Shown piece by piece: positions 1 to 7,325 of a DNA stretch of 64,000 nucleotides. Both the position numbers and the translations under genes were made by a program. The first letter of the stretch is position 1. Each line of letters begins with the position of its first letter. The notes under the pieces are model-generated. The model had not been told where the DNA came from. It was given only the letters and a program-made list of their open reading frames with translations, and made no database searches. Origin of the DNA: Bacteroidales bacterium (GTDB lineage: Bacteria; Bacteroidota; Bacteroidia; Bacteroidales; F082); the NCBI GenBank assembly GCA_016290215.1, contig JAEETH010000016.1, positions 1 through 64,000 on the forward strand, given 5' to 3'.

Positions 1-665
1 TGTGCATTGACGAATTCCAACAAATTGGCGAGTTTCCGGACTCGCTGAAGGTCCAAAAGAAAATGCGCGGCATCTGGCAGTTGCAAAACAACGCCTCGTA
101 TTGCCTGTTTGGGAGCAAGAAGCATCTGCTCACCAACCTCTTCCAAAGCAAGAGGATGCCTTTTTACCAATTTGGCGACATCATGTTTCTCCAGCCCATC
201 CCCACAGAAGACTGGATTCCTTTCATCCGCCAGAAGTTTGAGGAAAAGAAAATGAGCATTTCCGATGCCCTCATTGAAAAGATCTGCTCGACGGTACAAA
301 ACCAATCGTCATACGTGCAGCAATTAGCATGGAATGTCATGCTCAACACCACAAAAAAGGCGGACGAGGCCACTTTGGAAACGGCCATTGAAGACCTGCT
401 CAACCAAAACTCACTGCTGTTTTTGCAGCAAATCGAGAACCTGACTGCCTACCAGATGAACTTCCTGAAGGCCATAGCCAAAGGCGTTCACACGGACTTC
501 ACCTCTAAAGAAGTACTATCCACCTATGATTTAGGCTCAAAATCCAATGTCTCAAGAATCAAGACCGTGTTGACGCAAAAGGAACTGATCGAAAAAACAC
601 CCAACGGAATCGTGCTCACTGACCCCGTTTTTGAGCTTTGGTTTGCCAAAGAATGGTGCGAATAA
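1..665 (+). CDS. AAA family ATPase, C-terminal part (5' end outside window)
   Basis: The reading frame is already open at the window edge (codons from base 3). The first visible residues, CIDEFQQI, look like a Walker B strand, so the Walker A loop lies upstream. About 220 residues remain: the end of the ATPase core, a helical lid and a C-terminal winged-helix-like part (roughly the last 80 residues). This layout fits the archaeal-type/STAND-like AAA ATPases that are abundant in Bacteroidales and whose substrate is unknown. Unlike the ATPases at 5.8 and 51.3 kb, it ends without a PD-(D/E)XK-like tail. It converges on the zinc-ribbon gene at 763-951, and a triple palindrome lies between them. 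Family assignment is good; function is unknown. Confidence 0.75.
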   Translation, partial: CIDEFQQIGEFPDSLKVQKKMRGIWQLQNNASYCLFGSKKHLLTNLFQSKRMPFYQFGDIMFLQPIPTEDWIPFIRQKFEEKKMSISDALIEKICSTVQNQSSYVQQLAWNVMLNTTKKADEATLETAIEDLLNQNSLLFLQQIENLTAYQMNFLKAIAKGVHTDFTSKEVLSTYDLGSKSNVSRIKTVLTQKELIEKTPNGIVLTDPVFELWFAKEWCE

Positions 666-704
666 TTTATTGATTTCAAATCAATTACAAACAATATACT
701 AAAA

Positions 705-752
705 GTTCACAACTTTGTGGACCACAAGATTGTGGTCCACAACTTTGTGAAC
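705..752. repeat. Three tandem 15-bp palindromic units
   Basis: Three copies of CACAAnnTTGTG (708-719, 723-734, 738-749) have centres exactly 15 bp apart. They read GTTCACAACTTTGTG, GACCACAAGATTGTG and GTCCACAACTTTGTG. The whole block is also a near-perfect 23-bp inverted repeat with a 2-bp spacer. It lies between two convergent genes. It could be a bidirectional terminator-like structure, an operator array or a repeat element associated with the ATPase gene. Confidence 0.85.
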
Positions 753-762
753 CGATTTTTGG

Positions 763-951
763 CTATTTCACCACCTGCTTCCATTCCACCCAAAAGATGA
801 CCCTCTTGCCACAGCAGGGGCAACGTTTTACGACAAACAGCCGTGTTTTGGCTGGCGCGGGGTCAGTCATCGTACCCTTTGGCAAGGTGAACAGCTTGAT
901 TTCGGTTTGGCAGCGGGGGCAGGTGCGAATAAGTATCGAATTATCATTCAT
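763..951 (-). CDS. Small zinc-ribbon protein (62 aa)
   Basis: This is a 62-residue protein with two cysteine pairs, CPRC near residue 11 and CPCC near residue 45, spaced as in a small zinc ribbon. No other domain is visible. Its ATG overlaps the stop of the LHH nuclease gene (ATGA, 948-951), so the two are almost certainly cotranslated. A role as partner or immunity factor of the nuclease is possible from position alone, but the sequence does not show it. Confidence 0.6.
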   Translation of the reverse strand: MNDNSILIRTCPRCQTEIKLFTLPKGTMTDPAPAKTRLFVVKRCPCCGKRVIFWVEWKQVVK

Positions 952-1457
952 TTACCATAGATTTTTCTCAGTTCCAATGGTGTAAAAGCGCTGAAGCGAG
1001 CCTTCCAATACTCTGATTTCTCACGGTCGAACATTTGGCGGTCAATTTCCGACTCTTTTCCGGTCTGGTGCAGAATGGTGTTATTGCCGTCGCCCATGTG
1101 TTCGGCCCAGGTCAGTTCAGCAAAAGGTGAATCTTGGCGTTGGCCGATGTGATGCAGTTCGTAGGGGTCACCGTTCATATCGCGAGGCGGAAAGCCTTCG
1201 CCAATCAAGTCGGCATTGTTGTAGTCCTTCCAACTGTCGTAGTCAGCGAGTTTATTTTTCAGCCAAGTGTTGCGTCGCACGCTGAAGTCACTCCAATTGA
1301 TGTCGGAACGGATTAACGCCCAACGGTTGCCGACACGGGCGGCTTTCAGCCCTGCCCTCATGTAAATCTCGGCCTCCTCCATTGAAGCGATGGCGTTGAT
1401 GATTTCATCGGGCCAGTGGGTTTGTATTTTTATGATTTGTGTTTCGTTGAAAGTCAT
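948..1457 (-). CDS. LHH-type HNH/Endo VII family nuclease domain protein
   Basis: The product is about 169 aa and starts at the first in-frame ATG; the frame runs on to a TTG at 1520, but that lies only a few bases from a terminator hairpin. The motif YELHHIGQ, followed by a second histidine in WAEHMG and then NNTILH, is the signature of the LHH branch of the HNH/Endonuclease VII superfamily. That family is best known as the C-terminal toxin module of polymorphic toxins. Here the module stands alone, with no secretion or carrier domain and no signal peptide. It could be an orphan toxin cassette left by recombination or a small stand-alone nuclease. It overlaps the zinc-ribbon gene by 4 bp. 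Confidence 0.7.
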   Translation of the reverse strand: MTFNETQIIKIQTHWPDEIINAIASMEEAEIYMRAGLKAARVGNRWALIRSDINWSDFSVRRNTWLKNKLADYDSWKDYNNADLIGEGFPPRDMNGDPYELHHIGQRQDSPFAELTWAEHMGDGNNTILHQTGKESEIDRQMFDREKSEYWKARFSAFTPLELRKIYGK

Positions 1458-1525
1458 AAAATCATTAACTATCCATTGCTGTTTCTTGCTTATTAAACCT
1501 CTTAGGTAATTAATTTCCAATGCTT

Positions 1526-1562
1526 AAAAAGGGGAACTCATTTTCGATGGATTCCCCTTTCT
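1526..1562 (-). terminator. Rho-independent terminator of the TerB-like operon
   Basis: The stem AAAGGGGAA/TTCCCCTTT (1528-1536 and 1552-1560) has a 15-nt loop and is followed by a T-run on the minus strand. It lies just after the TerB-like gene and just before the LHH nuclease gene. Confidence 0.6.
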
Positions 1563-1594
1563 AAAGTACATACCAAAAGCATTCGAAACGGTCG

Positions 1595-1969
1595 TCAGAT
1601 AACCTCTTTCTTCCACATTTCGAAATACTTTGTCTCATTAGGATGAATTTCGCCATCTACCTTGATGATTTTGTCGATAAGAACCGCCAAAGTTCCTTTG
1701 ATTGCAGTTCTTTCGTTTTCATCAAATCTCGAGAGGAACTCGTTGGTAACGCTTACGACCTCATCAAAAGAAGAATGATTTATTATCTCATTCTCAATGA
1801 GAGATTTGGCATCAAATGTAGGTTTTAGATTGCTATCCACATTTTGAACATAATACTCCAAAAACTCTCTTTCAGATGGGCTAAAAACGCCATCACAATT
1901 GGAAAAGAATATTCCAATTTTCACACAGAGCTTTGAAAGCTCATTCATGATTTCTTCTTTGTCTTTCAT
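1595..1969 (-). CDS. TerB-like domain protein
   Basis: This 124-aa, all-helical protein carries two similar acidic loops, DGVFSPSERE (about residues 26-35) and DGEIHPNET (about 104-112). That duplicated pattern is typical of TerB/TerB-like domains, which bind metal and often sit in tellurite-resistance or envelope-stress clusters. No Ter operon partners are present, so a stress or defence role is inference only. It is the last gene of a small minus-strand operon (66-aa protein, 24-aa peptide, this gene) that begins with a structured leader and ends at the terminator at 1526-1562. Confidence 0.6.
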   Translation of the reverse strand: MKDKEEIMNELSKLCVKIGIFFSNCDGVFSPSEREFLEYYVQNVDSNLKPTFDAKSLIENEIINHSSFDEVVSVTNEFLSRFDENERTAIKGTLAVLIDKIIKVDGEIHPNETKYFEMWKKEVI

Positions 1970-1975
1970 GACATT

Positions 1976-2050
1976 TCATTTCTTTTGATGTTGATCAATG
2001 GCAAGAATAACACCACCTAATGCGGTAAGGATAGTCCCTAAAATAAACAT
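1976..2050 (-). CDS. Possible 24-aa single-span membrane peptide
   Basis: An ATG-started frame encodes 24 residues: a hydrophobic stretch of about 17 (FILGTILTALGGVILAI) followed by a polar, lysine-ending tail. It fills the gap between the TerB-like gene and the 66-aa gene, which are otherwise closely packed on the same strand. Its position and membrane-peptide composition are the only support. Confidence 0.35.
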   Translation of the reverse strand: MFILGTILTALGGVILAIDQHQKK

Positions 2051-2062
2051 AATAATTACATT

Positions 2063-2263
2063 TTAATGGTTAAACATTTGGTTAGTTATTTTTTCCGATG
2101 GAAACAACAAATCTCCATAAAAAATAGCAGTTATTTTACCTTTGTTGCAAACCGTGTCGAAGTCCATTCCCGTTTGTTCCTTGAAATAAGATTTCGCCTC
2201 ATCCCAACCTTGATCAATTCCTTTTGTTTTTCCTGCTCCAAATTGTGTACTACCTTTTAACAT
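2063..2263 (-). CDS. Hypothetical small protein (66 aa)
   Basis: This is a soluble 66-aa protein without a recognised domain, signal peptide or membrane segment. It is the first gene after the structured leader at 2264-2531, on the same strand as the 24-aa peptide and the TerB-like protein. The promoter at 2532-2540 would place it under a leader of about 260 nt, unusually long for this window. I do not recognise the family. Confidence 0.5.
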   Translation of the reverse strand: MLKGSTQFGAGKTKGIDQGWDEAKSYFKEQTGMDFDTVCNKGKITAIFYGDLLFPSEKITNQMFNH

Positions 2264-2531
2264 GATTTCAATGCGTTACATTTCTGCCTACTCTAAGGTT
2301 TTCAGCTTCCCCAATCGCCTATACTGGCACATAAAGAGAGCGTAGCCCGACTTTTATATTCCGAAAGAAAGGCTCTGGTAAACCGTATAGAAGAATCATA
2401 AAAGCAGTCCACGCCCATATAGGGCGGAACGCCTGAACGATTGCTCTTCTATCATTGAATTTTACCAGAATTCTTCTTTTCAGAGCAAAACGTCTTTCAA
2501 CGTTCTCAATGTCTGTCGCCGTAGCAACGCT
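2264..2531 (-). ncRNA. Probable structured leader RNA / ncRNA with crossing helices
   Basis: On the minus strand this stretch follows a strong -7 element and contains no convincing gene. Two perfect 8-bp complementarities cross each other: CTGGTAAA (2375-2382) with TTTACCAG (2461-2468), and AGAAGAAT (2389-2396) with ATTCTTCT (2470-2477). Their order means a pseudoknot or two mutually exclusive folds. Between them lies a tight hairpin, CGCCC-ATATA-GGGCG (2412-2426). A frame of 84 codons crosses the region but has no protein-like features. The RNA may regulate the genes behind it or act by itself. I cannot name an Rfam family. Confidence 0.5.
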
Positions 2532-2540
2532 GCAAATATA
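2532..2540 (-). promoter_or_regulatory. -7 promoter element TATATTTGC
   Basis: Exact match to TAnnTTTGC on the minus strand, directly in front of the structured leader. Confidence 0.6.
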
Positions 2541-2610
2541 CAATTTTTTCATATACTCACACAACTCAAACATTTTTTCTACGGACTGCTTTCTCTCGCT
2601 TCGTTTTGGC

Positions 2611-2871
2611 TTATGAACCTTTCAGGTTCTTGGCATAATAATGCTTGAATATCGGCTTGCAAATCTTTTTGTGGACAATCACATAAATGATTACGCCAAC
2701 AATGGTGCCGATGATTTTTATGATGATAACGTTATCAAAGAATATGAATAAGGGCACCAACACAACCAACGCAGGCAATGCCGACAAAGCAATCGCCACC
2801 TTGTCGGCAGAACCCGCCTTGGTCCTCAGGTAAGCCTTGCGCCGTTGCGCAATTGTATATGCGTTCCCCAT
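2611..2871 (-). CDS. Small membrane protein (86 aa)
   Basis: An N-terminal polar segment of about 25 residues precedes two hydrophobic stretches (about residues 26-45 and 48-66) and a basic tail, so this is a two-span inner-membrane protein. The ATG at 2871 shares one base with the stop codon of the upstream PH-like gene (TGATG), which indicates translational coupling; a GTG one codon earlier is less likely. No known family is evident. It probably acts with the PH-like protein at the membrane. Confidence 0.6.
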   Translation of the reverse strand: MGNAYTIAQRRKAYLRTKAGSADKVAIALSALPALVVLVPLFIFFDNVIIIKIIGTIVGVIIYVIVHKKICKPIFKHYYAKNLKGS

Positions 2872-3353
2872 CACATCATGGCTTTAAACAACGTCTCCAG
2901 ATTCTCCACCAACTTGTCGTCGAAAGTGATTCCCCTGCCCAAGACCAACGATCCAACCACATTGCCGTTGAGAGACAAACGGTGCCCCAAATAAGTGGTC
3001 CCTTCAAATACGATATTGCCCAAGCTGATTTCGTTGAGGTCACTCAAGGCCACCTTGCCTCTTTTTTTGCCGGAAGCCAACATGGTGATTCCCCGAAAAA
3101 GGAAAGTGATTTTCATGCATTGGTAGTACACGTTACGGTCGGTCACCAACAAGCCCGTCAGCCTGCCCCATAGCGCCACTTTCACGTCTACCATGAACAG
3201 GGGCTTCTCGCCGGGTTCGAGGCTCACATACTTCGCGTGCTGCTGAAGTTTCTCGTTCGTGATTTGGTCACTTTCCAACAAAAGCGGGCTGATGACCTGG
3301 TTGCGACTCATTTTTTCAAAGGTCGCCTTGATAATTTCCGAATAGTCTTTCAT
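2871..3353 (-). CDS. Bacterial PH-like domain protein
   Basis: The product is 160 aa. After a helical N-terminus there is a beta-rich segment (about residues 45-150) of the type seen in bacterial PH-like proteins: EPGEKPLF, then GLLVTDRNVYY, a pair of basic strands, DLNEISL, and a final amphipathic helix (KLVENLETLFKAM). Such domains bind lipids or proteins at the membrane. It is the middle gene of a three-gene unit (lipoprotein, this gene, two-span membrane protein), which fits an envelope-associated role. Function unknown. Confidence 0.55.
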   Translation of the reverse strand: MKDYSEIIKATFEKMSRNQVISPLLLESDQITNEKLQQHAKYVSLEPGEKPLFMVDVKVALWGRLTGLLVTDRNVYYQCMKITFLFRGITMLASGKKRGKVALSDLNEISLGNIVFEGTTYLGHRLSLNGNVVGSLVLGRGITFDDKLVENLETLFKAMM

Positions 3354-3382
3354 TGTGATATGTTTTAATTATCAGATATTTA

Positions 3383-3769
3383 CTAATCAAACAAAGGATT
3401 ATAAATATATTCATTCAGGTCTGACAACGACCGCCCTCTATAAATGAGATCTATATCATATTTTGAGGTTCCGTCGAATTCCACCAAACTCACAAGCGCA
3501 TAATACCCCCTTCCTATCTCGTAGGTGACGATGTAGCCGGTATAGGCATCACCAATCATTTCGCTGTTGAAATCCCAATTCAGGACTTTCACGTCGCTTG
3601 TGGAATAGCCTTTGTCAATCGCCCCACAGAGCTTTAGCACATCCCGCTTGACTTGCTGGCTTTCAATCAAATCTGATTCAACCAATCCGCATCCCGTCGT
3701 TAAGGTCGCGACAAACACAAACAACATGATGCTTAATGTCTTCGAAAGTTTGTTGGTAAGTGTCTTCAT
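3383..3769 (-). CDS. Putative lipoprotein (128 aa)
   Basis: The start is the ATG at 3769, giving MKTLTNKLSK, a hydrophobic core and the lipobox TTGC at about residues 24-27. A longer frame reaches 3841 but runs over the promoter at 3809-3817, so it is rejected. The mature part of about 100 residues has alternating hydrophobic strands and no known domain. It is the first gene of the unit with the PH-like and small membrane proteins; the gap to the next gene is 29 bp. Confidence 0.65.
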   Translation of the reverse strand: MKTLTNKLSKTLSIMLFVFVATLTTGCGLVESDLIESQQVKRDVLKLCGAIDKGYSTSDVKVLNWDFNSEMIGDAYTGYIVTYEIGRGYYALVSLVEFDGTSKYDIDLIYRGRSLSDLNEYIYNPLFD

Positions 3770-3808
3770 TTTCTTAGGTTTTACATTGTACTTTGCTTTT
3801 ACTTCTAT

Positions 3809-3817
3809 GCAAAAGTA
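3809..3817 (-). promoter_or_regulatory. -7 promoter element TACTTTTGC
   Basis: Matches TAnnTTTGC about 40 bp before the lipoprotein ATG at 3769 and supports that start. Confidence 0.65.
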
Positions 3818-3912
3818 CACAAGGCACTCCTTCCATTCCATTTGGAAGAGAAAAGCACAATTAAACCTTTGAAAAACAACGTTTTGTAATCGTAAGAAAT
3901 CGTAAACGGGGC

Positions 3913-5574
3913 TTACAAGCCAAACAAATCCTTGTAATACCTGACCGCCGCCGAATCGTTTTCGAGGACTTTGGCTATTTTATCCGCATTGGCGTTTTTG
4001 GCCATGTTGTCGTCGGCAAAGAGTCGCTCCAAATCATTCCAAGAAAGCCCCGAACGATGCAAGCCATAGAAAAGCAACTGGCCGGCCTTGCCTTTGACAG
4101 CCTTCAACCGCTTGCCTTGCCTACAGACAAAATCCCTATCCAACAGCCCCTCCAGCAACTGCACCAAATCACGATCACCCTTGGCAGTGGCAATCACACA
4201 AGTGGAATCTTTGAAAACGCTGTAAACCAAATTGTTCAGTTCGGTTTTCGACATCTTTGTCGACAAATAATCCGATGGACGCAGCGACTGCCCTTTCGCG
4301 AGATTCTTGTGGCGTAGATAGGTCTTTTCTTTCCCGTGTTCAAGACTAACCTTTTCGTGGACCACACCATCGAACTGGAGCAACAAAGCCTGCCCTTTTT
4401 CCACAATGGAACTTAAATTCGGGCAGCCGACCACATCCAACAGGAGTTTGTCGCTGTCTTTCACATCCAGCAACAGCACAACGCGACATAGCTTATTGTC
4501 AGCCAATGCCTTAAGGTACACTTTCAAAGTATCATTGGCATCAGTAAGATAAAGAATGACTACTTCAGTGTCCTCAAGAGAGCCAACTTTGCCCAAATCG
4601 AACCACGACAATTCAGATAGTTCGCAACCGATATCAATGGCTTTTGAATCAGCAATTTCCAGAGGGAAGGAAGATACACAACGGAAGTTAATGGCCAGTT
4701 CTTTCAGTTGGGGTTCAAAAGCACCTATCAACTTGTCAAAATCTTGTTTTGCGGACAGTTTTCCGATAAGGTATGACATTAATTCCTTATCCCAAATGTT
4801 AGGTTGAGCAACTTCCACCATTTCTGGTGTCAGTTTCAAGTCTTCAGGCGGAACAAACTGGCGGAAACGCGCCTTTTGCAAGGCATTGAGCATGAGTCGG
4901 GCGGCAGTGGCCTCGTCATCAAGGCAAAAAGCCAACCGGAAGTCGTCAAACAATTCCTTCGGCATTTTCTTTGGCTGCACCTTATATAAATAGCGGTTGA
5001 TGGTCAACGTTTCGGAACGGAAATCATCGAAATGGGTCAAACCTTTGATTTCGCCATCGGCAATTTTCTTGTCCAACAACATTTTCAAGGCCGAATTCCA
5101 CACCAATAGTACTTCGGGTTGCACGGTTTCCAATAATTCTTGGAAAGCATCCCAATCCTCGGAGCGATAGGTCAATCCTTCCTCCTCGTATTCAGGCACT
5201 TGTGGCGACGGACAGAAATACTGCAAATAATTGGCGAAAGCCACCTGGTCCCAAAACGCCGTTTTTTCGGCTTCGGTGCAGTCGTCGGTCTTGCCCAACA
5301 TCAGTTTCGTGAAATAGGAATAAGTCGGATAGCGGTCGTATTCCTCCAAAAAAGCGTCGATTTCAATTTGGTTGCTTAGCGAAAGGCGCAAGTCGTAGCG
5401 GTCGCCGTAGGCAGGGCACTTAGCATCATAACTTGCACAATTCCTTTGTATTACACAGTCCTCATAAAACGGGCACTGCTTCAGTATGCAATGATGCTTC
5501 ACGCCCAAGACAAGGGTTCGGTAGCCCTTGAAACCCTCTTGATAATGCTGCCCTATGCGCGGTTGGAAGAACAT
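3913..5574 (-). CDS. Cysteine-rich hypothetical protein (553 aa), possible uracil-DNA-glycosylase-like N-terminus
   Basis: The ATG at 5574 is chosen because a -7 promoter (5591-5599) lies inside the longer frame. The N-terminal 60 residues contain a cysteine/histidine cluster (HHC, QCPFYEDC, RNC, KCPAY) that could bind a metal or an iron-sulfur cluster. The next 130 residues, with a strand-like LVLGV segment, FWDQVAFANYLQYFCP and PEVLLVWNSALKML, vaguely resemble the uracil-DNA-glycosylase fold; this is a weak impression. The C-terminal half is low in recognisable motifs and ends in a helical segment (DLERLFADD). It is monocistronic and tail-to-head with the hairpin block before the ATPase at 5789. 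Function unknown. Confidence 0.55.
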   Translation of the reverse strand: MFFQPRIGQHYQEGFKGYRTLVLGVKHHCILKQCPFYEDCVIQRNCASYDAKCPAYGDRYDLRLSLSNQIEIDAFLEEYDRYPTYSYFTKLMLGKTDDCTEAEKTAFWDQVAFANYLQYFCPSPQVPEYEEEGLTYRSEDWDAFQELLETVQPEVLLVWNSALKMLLDKKIADGEIKGLTHFDDFRSETLTINRYLYKVQPKKMPKELFDDFRLAFCLDDEATAARLMLNALQKARFRQFVPPEDLKLTPEMVEVAQPNIWDKELMSYLIGKLSAKQDFDKLIGAFEPQLKELAINFRCVSSFPLEIADSKAIDIGCELSELSWFDLGKVGSLEDTEVVILYLTDANDTLKVYLKALADNKLCRVVLLLDVKDSDKLLLDVVGCPNLSSIVEKGQALLLQFDGVVHEKVSLEHGKEKTYLRHKNLAKGQSLRPSDYLSTKMSKTELNNLVYSVFKDSTCVIATAKGDRDLVQLLEGLLDRDFVCRQGKRLKAVKGKAGQLLFYGLHRSGLSWNDLERLFADDNMAKNANADKIAKVLENDSAAVRYYKDLFGL

Positions 5575-5590
5575 CGGCTTTGTTTTGACG

Positions 5591-5599
5591 GCAAAAATA
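5591..5599 (-). promoter_or_regulatory. -7 promoter element TATTTTTGC
   Basis: Exact TAnnTTTGC match on the minus strand. It leaves a leader of about 10 nt before the ATG at 5574, which decides that start. Confidence 0.65.
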
Positions 5600-5630
5600 A
5601 GCAATTCTTCCCTTTTTGATCAAAAAACAA

Positions 5631-5681
5631 GGCTAATCTGCTGCTAAGTCCTTAAAAAATTGACTTAACAGTATATTATCG
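5631..5681. repeat. Hairpin copy 1 upstream of ATPase gene
   Basis: An imperfect 20-bp stem (5631-5650 with 5662-5681) around an 11-nt A-rich loop. It shares the core TGCTGyTAAGTC/GACTTAACAG with the other three copies, has more mismatches than they do, and ends in TATCG. Confidence 0.7.
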
Positions 5682-5694
5682 AGCAAAAATATCA

Positions 5695-5743
5695 GATTAT
5701 TTGCTGTTAAGTATAAAAAAATGCGACTTAACAGCAGATAATC
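5695..5743. repeat. Hairpin copy 2 upstream of ATPase gene
   Basis: The left arm GATTATTTGCTGTTAAGT (5695-5712) pairs with 5726-5743 over 18 positions, including one G-T wobble, around a 13-nt loop. It sits directly upstream of the ATPase promoter, about 60 bp after copy 1. Confidence 0.85.
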
Positions 5744-5756
5744 GAAAAAAAATGCG

Positions 5757-5765
5757 TTTCTTTGC
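5757..5765 (+). promoter_or_regulatory. -7 promoter-like element TTTCTTTGC
   Basis: A near match to TAnnTTTGC 23 bp before the ATPase ATG, immediately after hairpin copy 2. Confidence 0.5.
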
Positions 5766-5788
5766 AATATCAATCTTAAAACAACGCC

Positions 5789-7213
5789 ATGCTGATTGGA
5801 CGCAACGAAGAAAGAAGAGAACTCCTTGAACTGTTGGAGAAAGACGAATCGCAATTCTGCGCCGTGTACGGACGGCGGCGCGTGGGCAAGACCTACCTTA
5901 TCAAAGAGACCTTTGAGAACCATTTCGCATTTTATCACACGGGTGTAGCCAATGCCCCGAAAAAAGAACAACTGACCGAGTTTCGCGAATCGCTGCGCAA
6001 GGCCGGATTGAAGCGCTGCAAGATGCCGCGCACATGGTTTGAGGCTTTCCACCTTTTGGAAAGCGTTTTGGAACTTTCTCCCGACAAGAAAAAGGTGGTC
6101 TTTTTGGACGAGTTGCCGTGGATGGATACCCCAAAGTCACAACTCATCAGCGCCTTGGAGCATTTTTGGAATGGTTGGGCCAATATGCGTAAAGACATTG
6201 TCCTCGTCGTTTGCGGTAGTGCCACCTCATGGATTATCAAGAAAATCATCCGCGACCATGGCGGATTGCACAACCGATTGACTGACAAGATTTACCTCCA
6301 GCCTTTCTGTCTCAACGAATGTGAACAATTAGCCCAGTCACTCAAACTCAGCATGACAAGAAAAGACCTTGTGGAAACCTACATGATCTTGGGCGGCATA
6401 CCCTATTATTGGAGCCTCTTACGACGTAATGAGAGCCTGGCACAGAACATCGACCGACTGTTTTTTGAAGAGGACGGACGCCTTGCAGACGAATTCGATG
6501 CTCTCTATGCCTCCCTGTTCAAGCGACCTGCCCCCTACATTGCCATCGTTACTGCCTTGGCAACCAAGAAAGCGGGCATGACCCGAAAAGCGCTGCTCGA
6601 AAGCACTGGACTTGACGACAATAAGGTTTTCACACAGGCGACCGAAGAGTTAGAAAAATGCAATTTCATTCGAAAGTATCAGGTCATTGGCAAGATAAAA
6701 CGCGAGGCGATTTATCAACTCATGGACCATTTCACCCTGTTCTATTTCCGCTATATCGAGAACAACTACCACCACGACAACCATTTCTGGACCAACAACT
6801 TATCTACTCCAATCCACACGGCCTGGGCAGGACTGGCTTTTGAGCGGGTGTGTTTGTGGCATTTGCCTCAAATCAAGTCTGCATTAGGTATCGCTGGAGT
6901 GATCAGCAATGCCCAATCATGGCATGTCGAAGCTACCAAAGAACACGAGGGAGTGCAAATCGACCTGCTTTTTGACCGTAACGATGGTGTCATCAATCTT
7001 TGTGAAATGAAGTTTTCGGATGACATTTATCGGATTGACAAGGAGGAAGACGACAAACTTCGGAGACGAAAATCTGTGTTTCAGGAAGTTACCAAAACCC
7101 GCAAAGCCATCCACCTTACCATGATTACCACATACGGTGTCGCTCATAATGCCTATTGGAACAACATCCAATCGGAAGTGACGATGGATGATTTGTTCAA
7201 AGAATCACGATAG
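5789..7213 (+). CDS. AAA ATPase with C-terminal DUF234/PD-(D/E)XK-like domain (474 aa)
   Basis: Residues 1-220 form an archaeal-type AAA module: MLIGRNEERRELL, Walker A GRRRVGKT (about 29-36), Walker B VVFLDELPW (about 98-106) and a sensor CGSAT. A winged-helix region follows (about 250-330). The C-terminus has IDLLFDR followed by NLCEMKF, a D...ExK pattern like the PD-(D/E)XK core found in DUF234/DUF4143 ATPases. The length is normal for the family, so the gene is intact. It stands alone on the plus strand, boxed in by two hairpins on each side; the stop codon TAG lies inside hairpin 3. The family is very common in Bacteroidales and its biological role is unknown. Confidence 0.85.
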   Translation: MLIGRNEERRELLELLEKDESQFCAVYGRRRVGKTYLIKETFENHFAFYHTGVANAPKKEQLTEFRESLRKAGLKRCKMPRTWFEAFHLLESVLELSPDKKKVVFLDELPWMDTPKSQLISALEHFWNGWANMRKDIVLVVCGSATSWIIKKIIRDHGGLHNRLTDKIYLQPFCLNECEQLAQSLKLSMTRKDLVETYMILGGIPYYWSLLRRNESLAQNIDRLFFEEDGRLADEFDALYASLFKRPAPYIAIVTALATKKAGMTRKALLESTGLDDNKVFTQATEELEKCNFIRKYQVIGKIKREAIYQLMDHFTLFYFRYIENNYHHDNHFWTNNLSTPIHTAWAGLAFERVCLWHLPQIKSALGIAGVISNAQSWHVEATKEHEGVQIDLLFDRNDGVINLCEMKFSDDIYRIDKEEDDKLRRRKSVFQEVTKTRKAIHLTMITTYGVAHNAYWNNIQSEVTMDDLFKESR

Positions 7214-7257
7214 CGTGCTGTTAAGTCCCTAAAAAATCGACTTAGCAGCACGCTATC
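7209..7257. repeat. Hairpin copy 3, overlapping the ATPase stop codon
   Basis: The left arm GATAGCGTGCTGTTAAGTC (7209-7227) pairs with 7239-7257 over 19 positions, one of them a G-T wobble, around an 11-nt A-rich loop. The outer 7 bp differ from the other copies on both arms together. Confidence 0.9.
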
Positions 7258-7271
7258 AATCATTTTTTGCA

Positions 7272-7320
7272 GATAAAATGCTGTTAAGTCAGAAAAATTT
7301 GCACTTAACAGCACTTTATC
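7272..7320. repeat. Hairpin copy 4 downstream of ATPase gene
   Basis: The left arm GATAAAATGCTGTTAAGT (7272-7289) pairs with 7303-7320 at 17 of 18 positions around a 13-nt loop. It lies 63 bp after copy 3 and just beyond the 3' end of the ABC-F gene on the other strand. Confidence 0.9.
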
Positions 7321-7325
7321 GGATT

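Noticed and set aside
705-752. Insertion-sequence terminal repeats
   Set aside because: No transposase frame or second copy at a suitable distance is present.
2319-2573. 84-codon minus-strand frame in the TerB leader region
   Set aside because: No start context or domain, and it runs through the promoter and the crossing helices; better explained as structured RNA.
5633-6052. 139-codon minus-strand frame near the 5.8 kb ATPase
   Set aside because: Overlaps hairpins and the ATPase start on the other strand; no domain or promoter.
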